DNA from: Elusimicrobiota bacterium
GTDB lineage: Bacteria > Elusimicrobiota > Elusimicrobia > Elusimicrobiales > UBA9959
DNA length: 64,000 nucleotides
Reading direction: 5' to 3'
Assembly: GCA_026388155.1 (NCBI GenBank)
Contig: JAPLKI010000018.1
Span: forward strand, 1-64,000
Shown here: piece by piece, positions 1-7,929 of the stretch
How positions within the stretch are numbered: the stretch's first letter is position 1
Layout of the letters: each line of letters starts with the position of its first letter
The notes under the pieces: model-generated
What the model saw: the letters and a program-made list of their open reading frames with translations, nothing else
Told to the model about the DNA's origin: nothing
The model's database searches: none
Program-made: the position numbers and the translations under genes

Positions 1-8
1 GCGGGAAC

Positions 9-200
9 GGGCGCCGGCGCTTTCCCCGCGCGCTCCGGGACCGGGTTTTAAAGAAGAATCCTGAAGTCTTCCGCCGGCTCCGGAACGCGTCTGAAAGACA
101 ATGCTTTCAGACTTGAACGGTCCTCACCGTCGCGGAGCGATCCGCTCCAGACTTCAGGATTAAACCCTTTAAGGAGCGCGCGGGGAAAACACCGCCGCCC
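9..200 (+). ncRNA. Structured element E, copy 1 (unrecognised family)
   Basis: A nested set of stems is visible. Positions 21-36 and 173-188 are a perfect 16-bp inverted repeat; 43-48 pairs with 162-167; 57-69 pairs with 149-161 (13 bp); inside are hairpins 89-97/104-112, 117-120/127-130 and 134-139/143-148. An outer extension 9-13/196-200 is possible. The element is homologous to 46758-46953 on the other strand: unpaired blocks such as CGCCGGCTCCGGAACGCG and TTGAACGGTCCTC are shared almost exactly, whereas stem sequences differ by compensatory changes. The plus strand is called because copy 2 read in the same sense aligns this way, but a strand-neutral DNA element is not excluded. I do not recognise it as RNase P RNA, tmRNA, SRP RNA or a known riboswitch. 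Confidence 0.7.
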
Positions 201-249
201 TTTGACTCTTCCCTTTTTTACAACAAGTTTCTCCCTTGAATAAATGGAG

Positions 250-372
250 CGGGTGCCGCCGGAACCGGGTTAGCGGGGCCTTCGCGAACCTGAGGCTTAC
301 GCAAGCGCCGAAGGTGAGTGATGGAAGCCGGCCACGGTGTGGACGGCTGTCCCCGCGTTCCGGTCCGGCGGC
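250..372 (+). ncRNA. Structured element C, copy 1
   Basis: Pairings: 255-262 with 365-372, 264-268 with 360-364, 273-278 with 351-356, a side hairpin 279-284/309-314 with inner 295-298/303-306, and a second hairpin 327-330/344-347 with 332-335/339-342. The same three-part layout (closing stem, one arm with a GCTT...AAGC tip, one arm with a CAC-GGT-GTG tip) occurs at 20855-20991 and 46437-46575 in the opposite orientation. Bases inside stems differ in a pairing-preserving way. It follows element E by about 50 bases, as at the 46.5 kb locus. Confidence 0.65.
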
Positions 373-377
373 AGGCC

Positions 378-456
378 CAGCCCTTTTGGCCCAGGAACCA
401 TGGCTAATTAGCTCCACCTTGTATAATTGACTGTTGCCGCGAAGCCAAAAGAGCTG
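378..456. repeat. CCTTTTGG / CCAAAAGA hairpin, copy 1
   Basis: Positions 378-390 pair with 444-456 over 12 bp with one C-A mismatch. The hairpin at 52201-52239 has the same geometry with the mismatch at the same place, while the base of the stem differs compensatorily (CAGC/GCTG here, CCCGC/GCGGG there). Both are followed by a similar GGACA..GCCCCTGA-like stretch. The loop is much longer here (53 bases) and contains a TATAAT at about 422-427. Confidence 0.5.
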
Positions 457-748
457 GACAGGCCCTGATAACCCGTAAGGCCGGCTGCCTGATAAAAACA
501 TTCCTCCCTCTCACACGTGAGGCACCCGGATTTCAAGAGGGTTACTAATGAAGAGACGATGATTTTTAGGGGGCCTGTGGAAGTCGGGAAATATACACTT
601 GGAATTATATCCGTATGAGGAAGAGCGGTTAAGCGTTTAATCGAAGTAAGATGCTGTGGACGAAGTGATGCGGGTTGCGAGGGGTTGCTGATTAAGAAAC
701 GTAAAGGTTTTTTTAAAAGCCCTCCTGGGAAAAGCTTGCACCTTTCAC

Positions 749-1519
749 TCACTTGCCGTCCGAACTGGCCAAATACTGGCCGTAGTCCGTGAAAAGCATG
801 TAGCCCTGTCTTACCACCGGCGTGTCTGTGCCGCTGTTCGGGGAAGGCTGGATTAAAGTGGAGCGCGGTTGGGCGCCGATTTCAAGCTTGACGAGTCCGG
901 AGGCGACCATAACCCGATCCGGAGCAAAACAGATTTGACTTATCTTTTGTTTAAACACGCCCGCTTTAGGCAAATTGACGGACGGATCGGCGTTCCAGGT
1001 GACGTCAACGGACATGGTTTTAACATCGAACTTGTAAGCGCCTATCAGGCTCTTGCGTGTTATGAACAGGCTGCCTACACTCCCATCCGTCAACGCCCGG
1101 CCGTCGGGAAAAGTCAGGTACCACCGGCTTTGGGTTATAGTCCTGAACGCGAGGAGCGCGGACTGTAAGTTGGGCAGATCCGCCGAACGGACGCCCAAAA
1201 CCGAAAATCCTTCGCTTTTTGTTCTGCCGCACTCTTCGCTGGACGTGCAGCACATAGAACCGCTGGGGTACGAAGCCTTCAGGCCGAGTCCCTTATCCAA
1301 CCCATTTGCCCAAGGCTGGTCTTCCTCAGCCGGAACCGCCGTTGGCGCCGGAATAGCCGTAAAATCCTGCGCGGCCGGGGCCCAGTTTTGCAGTTGTAAG
1401 AAAGAGCCTGCGGCATCGTTAAAACCGGCCTTCTTTGCGGGCGCCGCGTCGCGCTGAGCCGCCATAAGAAATGTCGGTGCCAGAACCAGAGCCAAAATGA
1501 GGGGCATTATTGTTTTCAT
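749..1519 (-). CDS. Secreted protein of unknown function
   Basis: 256 residues. The N-terminus (MKTIMPLILALVLAPTFLMA, cleavage likely after AxA near residue 21) is a clear signal peptide, so the product is exported. No domain is recognised. A Pro/Ala-rich stretch follows (about 25-70), then a CC...C cluster around residues 90-97 that could form a disulfide or bind metal, and a beta-rich C-terminal half. The start is supported by AGGAG six bases upstream. It stands alone, with hairpin-containing spacers on both sides. Product export is well supported; the function is unknown. Confidence 0.75.
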   Translation of the reverse strand: MKTIMPLILALVLAPTFLMAAQRDAAPAKKAGFNDAAGSFLQLQNWAPAAQDFTAIPAPTAVPAEEDQPWANGLDKGLGLKASYPSGSMCCTSSEECGRTKSEGFSVLGVRSADLPNLQSALLAFRTITQSRWYLTFPDGRALTDGSVGSLFITRKSLIGAYKFDVKTMSVDVTWNADPSVNLPKAGVFKQKISQICFAPDRVMVASGLVKLEIGAQPRSTLIQPSPNSGTDTPVVRQGYMLFTDYGQYLASSDGK

Positions 1520-1629
1520 AAGTTCTCCTGCTTATACTTTCTTGTACTTTTTAAATTCTTAATAATCATCCACCGTGTGTTGTTTGAGCTTCTGTTTAAA
1601 GTATAACACTGAGCGTCGGCATATGCATG

Positions 1630-1666
1630 GGGCCAAGGACCCATTTCCAATGAGACAAATGGCCCC
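1630..1666. repeat. Small inverted repeat in the promoter-side spacer
   Basis: GGGGCC at about 1630 and GGCCCC at about 1661 form a short hairpin with a second internal partial match (CATTT/AAATG). The spacer 1520-1750 separates two minus-strand genes. The hairpin may end transcription of neither gene in an obvious way because no T-run follows. A weak minus-strand TATACT (1600-1605) lies between it and the downstream gene. Confidence 0.3.
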
Positions 1667-1750
1667 GCATTTGGCGGCGGCAGGGGGTGTGTTTCAGACG
1701 AATGGCGGGGGGCTCTTCCAAGCGGAAAACACTCAGTAGTCTTATTTTGA

Positions 1751-3358
1751 TTACGGATTTTTTAAAGTCAGGGCGATGCGCCTGTATTTGTCGGCTTCTT
1801 TCAGGTCTCCGGTCTTCTGGAAGCAGAAAACAAGGATTTCGTAAGTTTTGCGCACTTCAGGTTCAATGGCTATTTTGAGTTTATAATACTCAATGGCGCG
1901 CGGGTAATCGCCCCTTGCCGCCATCAGATTGCCGATATTCTCTATTACTATCGCTTTCCCCGGAGTAAGTTTTAATTCGTCTTCGTAAAGCCTGAGCGCT
2001 TCATCGTAGCGTCCCGCCTGTTTGTATATGACGCCCAGGTTGGTGCGCGCGTCCGGGATCGAGGGGCTGCCGGTAATGACCTTCAGATAATATTTTTCCG
2101 CGCCGGCCATATCCCCGCGCAACTGGGCGGAGTAACCGAGTTCATAGGCGGCTTCTCCGCAGGAAGGGGAGACCGCGTACGCGTCAGCCCAGAAGACATC
2201 AGGGTCTTTGAAGCGGCGGAGAGAATGAAAAGTTATTGCGGCCAGGCAAAGGGCCGAAGCCGCCATCACAGCCAGTGTCAGCGCTCTTTTGGCGGGATAA
2301 AATATCCGCGCGGCTTCAGTTGCCGCCAGCGCGAAGAAAAAGACCGGCAGGTACAGCCTGTGAGGCAGGAACCGGTCGGAGAATGCCGAAGGAAGGATGA
2401 AAAGACAAAATGCCGCGAAAGCGCAGGGCAGCAGCTTTCCTTTCCGCGACTGCCATGCGGCGGCCAGCAGGATAAGGCCTGCCGTATCGGCAAGTATTAT
2501 CCGCATGGGTGACAGGTCGCTGAACCAGGCGAACACCGGGATATTAACGGGGACAAAAACGAAGGCGGCATAGGAGGCCGTTCTAAAAACAAGATCGTGT
2601 GTATTCGATAAAAGATTCGCGGGACCGCCCTTAAGCGCGCCGGTCCTCAGAAATAAATAAAGCCCTGCGCAAAATATCCAGCCCAGCGCCGCCGCCGCTT
2701 TTAATTTCCATTTTCCGGAGAGCGCGGAGTCCCTGTGGAAAACATAGATCCAGGCGGGGAAGAGAGGGAGCAGAACGGCGGCTGTTTCCTTCGTCAGCAG
2801 GGCGAGGAAAAAAGCAATAAGGTGGAGTATAAATAAGCCGGCGTTCCTGCGTTTGGCGGCCTCCGTTAAAAAAAGCAAAGCCAGGGCTGAAAAGGCAAAA
2901 AGAAGGGAGTCGTTCCGCCCGGGGATCCATCCGGAAGCAGCCGCGAGCGCCGGGTGCAGCGAAAAAAGCATGGCGCCCGCGGCGGCAAGTTCCGCCCCGT
3001 AGGCGAGCCGCGCCAGCAGAATAAAGCACAGCAGGGCGTTAAAAATATGGAGGAACAGATTGCTCCGGTGAAAGGGCGCCGGATCGAATTTGTCTCCGGA
3101 AAGGCGGGCGTCCGCTATGAAGGAAAGGGTGAGGACAGGGCGGTAAAAGGCGCCGGTTCCGAGATTAAAGACATCGTGTTTAAAGGCGTCCGGAAAGGAT
3201 CTGCCGGCTTTGAGGTTCCGCCATTTGTCGCTCAGGAGCTGCTGTTCGTCCAGATGTACCGGGGCGAAAGAAGTTGTCTGCCGGTAGACCAGGAAGTTGG
3301 CCAGCGCTATCGCCGCGCCCAGTGTCAAGTATTTTATTATTGAATGCGAGTCTCTCAT
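1751..3358 (-). CDS. Polytopic membrane protein with C-terminal TPRs (TMTC / ArnT-like GT-C type)
   Basis: 535 residues. The first about 380 residues hold some ten hydrophobic segments. Conserved-looking pieces resemble the TMTC/DUF1736 kind of GT-C fold proteins: GAFYRPVLTLSFIAD, FHRSNLFLHIFNALL, a SLHP loop, a GWIPGRNDSL loop and a LLTKE segment. The last about 130 residues form at least three tetratricopeptide repeats (AAYELGYSAQLRGDMAGAEKYY and following units). Members of this class are thought to transfer sugars from lipid carriers, often to Ser/Thr residues; that role is inference here. The gene follows rlmN on the same strand with about 65 bases between them. Confidence 0.7.
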   Translation of the reverse strand: MRDSHSIIKYLTLGAAIALANFLVYRQTTSFAPVHLDEQQLLSDKWRNLKAGRSFPDAFKHDVFNLGTGAFYRPVLTLSFIADARLSGDKFDPAPFHRSNLFLHIFNALLCFILLARLAYGAELAAAGAMLFSLHPALAAASGWIPGRNDSLLFAFSALALLFLTEAAKRRNAGLFILHLIAFFLALLTKETAAVLLPLFPAWIYVFHRDSALSGKWKLKAAAALGWIFCAGLYLFLRTGALKGGPANLLSNTHDLVFRTASYAAFVFVPVNIPVFAWFSDLSPMRIILADTAGLILLAAAWQSRKGKLLPCAFAAFCLFILPSAFSDRFLPHRLYLPVFFFALAATEAARIFYPAKRALTLAVMAASALCLAAITFHSLRRFKDPDVFWADAYAVSPSCGEAAYELGYSAQLRGDMAGAEKYYLKVITGSPSIPDARTNLGVIYKQAGRYDEALRLYEDELKLTPGKAIVIENIGNLMAARGDYPRAIEYYKLKIAIEPEVRKTYEILVFCFQKTGDLKEADKYRRIALTLKNP

Positions 3359-3422
3359 GCGGCTCCGGTATGGCGAACCTGAGCATCCCTTCCAGAGTTG
3401 ATCCGAAACGGCGGCGCGGATC

Positions 3423-4445
3423 CTATTTTCCGGCTAGTTGTCCGCAGGCGCCGTCTATGTCTTCGCCCAGGCTTTTGCGCAGGGTGACGGGAATCCCCAG
3501 TTCAAGCAGATACTCGTGAAAAGTACGGACTTTTTCTTTTGTCGGTTTCCTGAACTGTCCCCCCGTTTCGTTGTAGGGGATGAGATTTACATTGAAATAT
3601 TTAAGCGCTTCCACGTCTTTAAGCCAGTCAAGAAGCTTTTTGGCGGAGCTTTTGCTGTCGTTTACGTTCTCGAGCAGGACATATTCCAAAAACACGCGGC
3701 GCTTGGTGACGAACAAATAGTCCTTTAAAGCTTTTGCGATCTGGGGAAGCGGATATTTACGGTTTAAGGGCACCAAAGCGTCGCGAAGCCCGTTGTCGGC
3801 GGTTTGCAGCGATACCGCCAGGTTTATCTGCGGGAAATCCTTGGCGAAGCGCCTTATTCCGGGCACATGCCCGGCCGTGGATACCGACACATGCCGCTGC
3901 CCCATGCCTATCAGGGCGGGGTCTATAATGGTTTTAATGGCCGCGGCCACGGTGTCGTAGTTAAGGAAGGGTTCGCCCATGCCCATGAAAACCACGCTGT
4001 GTATTTTTTGCGCGTTTTCGGCTTTTAAATACGCGGCCGCCGACAGAAACTGGTCGGTTATTTCTTCCGGGGAAAGGTTGCGTTTAAGGCCTTTCCGGCC
4101 GGTGGCGCAGAAGGGGCAGCGCACCGGGCAGCCGGCCTGGGTGGAAACGCAGAGGCTCCATTTTTCCGCCATCAGATTTAACAGCACTGTCTCGATTTTA
4201 AGGCCGTCTTTGAGCAAAAAGGAAAATTTAACGGCGTCCCTTCTTTTTGAAACCTGCTGTTTGTCCGGGGTAAGGGAGGAAAAACGGAAATCGTATTTAA
4301 GCCTGGAGCGCAGGGCTTCCGGCAGCACGGTTATCTGGTCAAAACCGGAGGCGAAATTTTTATAAACCGCCGTTCGTATCTGGGTCAGCCTGAAAGCGGG
4401 CTGTGAATTTTCTTTCAAAAAAACGGCAAGATTCTTAAGGTCCAT
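3423..4445 (-). CDS. rlmN: 23S rRNA (adenine2503-C2)-methyltransferase RlmN
   Basis: 340 residues, the normal family length. A radical SAM enzyme that methylates C2 of A2503 in 23S rRNA and, in many bacteria, A37 of some tRNAs. The cluster-binding CxxxCxxC is at C106, C110 and C113 (AGCPVRCPFC). C99 and the C-terminal C334 (DGACGQ) fit the two mechanistic cysteines of the family, so the enzyme looks intact. GMGEP is present at about 155. The start at 4445 lies just inside the short, AT-rich gap to the divergent sulfatase gene, so both promoters must share about 50 bases. Confidence 0.95.
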   Translation of the reverse strand: MDLKNLAVFLKENSQPAFRLTQIRTAVYKNFASGFDQITVLPEALRSRLKYDFRFSSLTPDKQQVSKRRDAVKFSFLLKDGLKIETVLLNLMAEKWSLCVSTQAGCPVRCPFCATGRKGLKRNLSPEEITDQFLSAAAYLKAENAQKIHSVVFMGMGEPFLNYDTVAAAIKTIIDPALIGMGQRHVSVSTAGHVPGIRRFAKDFPQINLAVSLQTADNGLRDALVPLNRKYPLPQIAKALKDYLFVTKRRVFLEYVLLENVNDSKSSAKKLLDWLKDVEALKYFNVNLIPYNETGGQFRKPTKEKVRTFHEYLLELGIPVTLRKSLGEDIDGACGQLAGK

Positions 4446-4497
4446 AATTTTATAGAATCATTATATCATTATAGACCGTGCTTCAAGTTTTGTCACT

Positions 4498-6333
4498 ATG
4501 AAAACCCCCGTCTATGGCCGCCTGAGCGTCTACCTGGCCCTTAATTTCCTGCTGTCTTTGCTGTTCAGCACTTTTTATTTGTTTTTCGCCGGCTCAAACC
4601 CGCTTGGGCTGTTTTTTGCCGGGTCCGCGCTTATTTCAAACACTTTCATGTTTTACGCCGCCTTATCGCTTTTCGGTTTGGCGGTTTTCTGGCTGAAACC
4701 GGCCCGCTTTGTTTTCACGGGCCTGATCACGGTTTTCCAGCTGGCCCTGGTGACGGACGCGGCCATTTATAAAATTTTCAAGATGCACATAAATCCCATG
4801 GTGCTGAACCTTATTCTCACCCCGGGCGGGCTGAATTCCCTTGACCAGGGCTTCTGGATGAAGGCGCTGTTTTTTGCCATACTTCTCGGCCTGATAGCGC
4901 TTGAGGCGTGGTTTTACAGGCTTTCGGGAAAAGCGGCGCGAAAAGACCTCGCCGGCCCCGGATTTATTAAAAAGCGGCTGGCATCAGTACTTGGCGTTCT
5001 GTTATTTTTCCTGCTGCTTGATAAACTTCTGTTCGCCTGGGGCTCGGCCTATGACATTGTGAACATAACCAGGAACGCCAAATTATTCCCGCTTTACCAG
5101 CCGTTTACCGCACGGACGTTCATACAGAAGCATTTCCATACACGCCTGGATAAGCCGGTGAGTTTTAAACTGGATGTGAAGTCTTCAAGGCTTGATTACC
5201 CGAAAAAACCGCTTGAATTCGCCCCGGCAGACAAGCCGAATATCGTGTATATCGTGATCGATTCCTTCCGCGGCGATATGATGAACCCGGAGGTAACGCC
5301 GGAGTTGTGGGCGTTCTCAAAAAAGGCCGTGGTCTTTAAAAACCATTACAGCGGCGGGAATTGCACCCGGTTCGGCATCTTTTCGCTGATTTACGGGCTT
5401 TACGGCAGCTACTGGTTCCAGTTCGTGGCCGAAAGAAAGCCGCCCGTCATGATCCAGGCGCTGGAGGAACTTGGCTACGATTTCAGGCTTTACGCCGGCG
5501 TCAAGCTGAGCTTTCCGGAATTTGACAGGACCTGCTTTGTGGATATCCCGCACTCCAAAGTTTATGATGAGCCCGCGGCCGAAGGGAAGTCGGATAAAGA
5601 CGCCGAAATAACCGGAAAATTTATTGAATTCGCAAGGAACAGGGACAAGAAGAAACCGTATTTCGCTTTCATCTTTTACGACGCTTCGCACGGCACTTAT
5701 GAATATCCTCCGGAGTATGAGCGTTTCAAGCCGGCGGCTTCTTCGTTCAGCTATCTTACCGTGGAGAAAAAAAAGGTTCTGCCGATCTTCAATAAATACA
5801 AGAATTCAATTTACTACGACAGCAGCCTGGCGATGAAGATAATAAACGCGCTCTCCGCGGGCGGCGGCCTGAAAAACACGGCGGTTATAGTTACCGGCGA
5901 CCATGGCGAGCCGTTTTTTGAACACGGCCTCTACGGCCATAATCACGGCTATCCGCCGGAGGAGATAAAGGTTCCGCTGGTGTTTTATTGGCCGGGGCTT
6001 AAGCCCCGCTCCTATGAGGACTTTTCCAGCCATTTTGACGTGGCCCCCGGCGTGTTGAAGCTTTTAGGCGCTAAAAATCCGCCCTCCGATTACAGCAGCG
6101 GAACCGATCTGTTCAAGCCGGAAGCCAGGGACTTCCTGGCCGCTTTTTCCTGGGACACGGCGGCCATTGTGAAAAAAACAGGCACCCTGACGATGGCGCT
6201 TGAGGCCTACAGGCTTGGAGGGGTGAAGGTTTTCGACGCCGATTACCGCGAGGTGGCCGGCAAAAAGGCGGAGGCGGCCTTTACCGGAGATCTGCTCTCC
6301 TTCCAAAAAGAAGCAGTCAGGTTTTATAAATGA
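4498..6333 (+). CDS. Membrane-anchored sulfatase / LtaS-like phosphotransferase
   Basis: 611 residues. Five hydrophobic segments in residues 1-180 are followed by a large alkaline-phosphatase-superfamily domain from about residue 243 (PNIVYIVIDSFRGD). Metal and nucleophile motifs are visible: IDSF, GGNCTRFGIFSLIYG with the probable Thr nucleophile, and VTGDHGEPFFEHGLYGHNH near residue 467. This is the plan of LtaS, OpgE and EptA-type enzymes that move phospho-alcohol head groups from lipids to sugars on the outer face of the inner membrane. The exact acceptor cannot be told; lipid A or periplasmic glycan modification is plausible because the strain has lipid A genes. The start ATG follows the stop-free gap after rlmN. 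Confidence 0.8.
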   Translation: MKTPVYGRLSVYLALNFLLSLLFSTFYLFFAGSNPLGLFFAGSALISNTFMFYAALSLFGLAVFWLKPARFVFTGLITVFQLALVTDAAIYKIFKMHINPMVLNLILTPGGLNSLDQGFWMKALFFAILLGLIALEAWFYRLSGKAARKDLAGPGFIKKRLASVLGVLLFFLLLDKLLFAWGSAYDIVNITRNAKLFPLYQPFTARTFIQKHFHTRLDKPVSFKLDVKSSRLDYPKKPLEFAPADKPNIVYIVIDSFRGDMMNPEVTPELWAFSKKAVVFKNHYSGGNCTRFGIFSLIYGLYGSYWFQFVAERKPPVMIQALEELGYDFRLYAGVKLSFPEFDRTCFVDIPHSKVYDEPAAEGKSDKDAEITGKFIEFARNRDKKKPYFAFIFYDASHGTYEYPPEYERFKPAASSFSYLTVEKKKVLPIFNKYKNSIYYDSSLAMKIINALSAGGGLKNTAVIVTGDHGEPFFEHGLYGHNHGYPPEEIKVPLVFYWPGLKPRSYEDFSSHFDVAPGVLKLLGAKNPPSDYSSGTDLFKPEARDFLAAFSWDTAAIVKKTGTLTMALEAYRLGGVKVFDADYREVAGKKAEAAFTGDLLSFQKEAVRFYK

Positions 6334-6349
6334 AATAAAGTAGTATAAT
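6321..6349 (+). promoter_or_regulatory. Possible promoter for the outer-membrane barrel gene
   Basis: A perfect TATAAT lies at 6344-6349, just after the stop of the sulfatase gene and about 38 bases before the next start codon. The -35 region is poor. An AAGGAG ribosome site at about 6375-6380 precedes the ATG at 6387. Confidence 0.4.
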
Positions 6350-6386
6350 TGCTTTCCCAACTTCAGACAGATTTAAGGAGAATGTA

Positions 6387-7736
6387 ATGCGAAATATAGT
6401 CAGATTGCTTTTGTTGACGCTGTGTTTCGGGGCCGTTGACGTTCGCGCGATGTGGATCCCCATGTTCCAGATAGATGAGATGGAATACGTGGGGAATCCC
6501 CTGTTAAGGAGCGATTATTTTCAGTATATGGTCAGGCCTTACCGCGACCGGACCGAGCGCTTCCGCAGCGCCAGGGTTGAAGCCCTGCAAATGGGACTGG
6601 CGGTGAATGACGAGAGCGACCAGTTGACGCTTGAAAATTGGGGCGACAACCGCGCGGATATACGGTCAGGCTCTTCCATGCTCAAAGCGGGGGGCGGCGT
6701 TCTTAAAGGCACCACCTACAGCGGCTCTGCCAAGGACCAGGAATATTCCGGGAATGACGCCGGAGTTTACGGCCGTTTCGGAACGTTCGAGGCGGAGGGT
6801 TCGTATCTGCGGCAGAAGGCCAGGTATTCCGGGAGTTCCAGTAAAGATGAGTATGAAAAGACCGCCGCGGGAGCCGGGTTTTCCTTAGGGGGAGAAGGTG
6901 TTCGGCTGGGCCTGCATGGAAATATGAACGAAGGCAAAGACCCCGACAGCAAGCTGGAACTGCCGAATCAGTCGGCCGGCGCCGCGCTGGCTTTGCGCGC
7001 CGGCATTTTTGAACTTGGAACCACGGCGGATTATGTGGACAGGGGTGTGAAGATTTCCGGAAGCGATTTCGACATAAAGCGCAGCGGGCCGCAACTGGGT
7101 GCCCAGGCGATGATAAAACCGTTCAAAGGCCTTAAAGCCGCTCTTCGGGCTTCCGTGGCAAAACTATCCGGCGACTATAATAGCTTTGGATATAAAGCCG
7201 ATTTCGCCGGCGATAACACGGAGTTCGGCATGCGGGCCGAATGGAAGTTCGAGGCTGTTCCCCTTACTCTTGCTTTTGATTATGAAAAGCTTATGATGAC
7301 CCCTGAGTATAAGCAGGGAAATTTCAGTGAGAGAAATCAAACAGAAAACAGGCTTAAATCCTCCGCCGCCGCCTTCCACTTTTTTGGCGGCCGTTTCCTG
7401 CTGGGAGTAGAAGCGCAGGATCTGAAAATAGACTCCGACTTTTATAACAATAATATTTTTGCCTCGCACGAGCATACTACTTTGGTCACTTTCGCCGGCG
7501 GGACCGAGGTATGGCTGCTCCCCTGGTTCGGCGTGCGGGGCTCGTTTAAGAGGATGGACTTCCAGGACGATATTACCAAGGCGGAAACCTTTTACAACGC
7601 GATGGCCGCCGGAGTCGGGCTGAAAGGGAAGAAGCTGTCTCTGGATGTTTCCGCCCGCAAAATGACGGGGGATAATAAGGTCGTTAAGCAGAACGAGTTC
7701 ACCGACGTAAAAGCCACCCTGGCGTGCAGGTTCTAA
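6387..7736 (+). CDS. Predicted outer-membrane beta-barrel protein
   Basis: 449 residues with a signal peptide (about 1-21, ending DVRA). From about residue 75 the sequence alternates polar and hydrophobic residues with Gly and aromatic residues, as in transmembrane beta-strands, and the last residue is Phe (ATLACRF), the usual beta-signal for BAM-dependent insertion. No specific porin or transporter family is recognised. It has its own good ribosome site and possible promoter and is followed directly by a strong terminator, so it is probably transcribed alone. The barrel assignment is by pattern, not by family. Confidence 0.65.
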   Translation: MRNIVRLLLLTLCFGAVDVRAMWIPMFQIDEMEYVGNPLLRSDYFQYMVRPYRDRTERFRSARVEALQMGLAVNDESDQLTLENWGDNRADIRSGSSMLKAGGGVLKGTTYSGSAKDQEYSGNDAGVYGRFGTFEAEGSYLRQKARYSGSSSKDEYEKTAAGAGFSLGGEGVRLGLHGNMNEGKDPDSKLELPNQSAGAALALRAGIFELGTTADYVDRGVKISGSDFDIKRSGPQLGAQAMIKPFKGLKAALRASVAKLSGDYNSFGYKADFAGDNTEFGMRAEWKFEAVPLTLAFDYEKLMMTPEYKQGNFSERNQTENRLKSSAAAFHFFGGRFLLGVEAQDLKIDSDFYNNNIFASHEHTTLVTFAGGTEVWLLPWFGVRGSFKRMDFQDDITKAETFYNAMAAGVGLKGKKLSLDVSARKMTGDNKVVKQNEFTDVKATLACRF

Positions 7737-7750
7737 AGGCGCCGTAAGTT

Positions 7751-7780
7751 AAAAAAGGCCCCGGTAACGGGGCCTTTTTT
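7751..7780 (+). terminator. Rho-independent terminator after the barrel gene
   Basis: AAAAAAGGCCCCGG, a TAA loop, then CCGGGGCC-type complement and TTTTTT. The flanking A-run and T-run make it usable from both strands. Confidence 0.9.
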
Positions 7781-7885
7781 ATTGTCTTTCGCCGCTGCCT
7801 GCGTTTCTTTACGTGTTTATCCGCTTAAGAAATCGGGGACATAATACCCATATCTGCCGGTTGAATTCGTATTATCGGGGGTAAA

Positions 7886-7911
7886 TAAAAAGGCCGCCGG
7901 GCGGCGGCCTT
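7886..7911 (-). terminator. Rho-independent terminator for the secreted-protein gene
   Basis: On the minus strand AGGCCGCC, a short CCGG apex, GGCGGCCT and then TTTTTATTT. It sits about 20 bases after the stop at 7930 of the minus-strand gene and faces the previous terminator. Confidence 0.85.
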
Positions 7912-7929
7912 GCTGCGGTAAAAACCGGG

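Larger units (their letters stand above)
1..748. other. Gene-free stretch with several structured elements
   Basis: No open frame here looks like a protein: the longest ones on both strands are low-complexity, rich in Arg, Pro and Ser, and cross regions full of inverted repeats. The stretch holds element E copy 1 (about 9-200), element C copy 1 (250-372) and a shared hairpin (378-456), each listed separately. From about 490 to 530 there is a further CCCTCT/AGAGGG inverted repeat around a CACGTG core. From about 540 to 748 I see nothing I can name. It lies downstream of the minus-strand secreted-protein gene and may continue beyond the left edge. Confidence 0.6.

Noticed and set aside
9-200. 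tmRNA, RNase P RNA or SRP RNA
   Set aside because: No tRNA-like ends or tag frame, no RNase P core motifs, no SRP Alu or S-domain tetraloops; and two copies exist in 47 kb.
480-560. Possible group II intron remnant (CACGTG hairpin, GAGGG-type arms)
   Set aside because: No domain V match, no 5' GUGYG boundary and no reverse transcriptase frame nearby.
169-752. Two overlapping minus-strand open frames and one plus-strand frame at the left edge
   Set aside because: Low-complexity translations across inverted-repeat DNA, no ribosome sites, no family features; the DNA is better explained by elements E and C.
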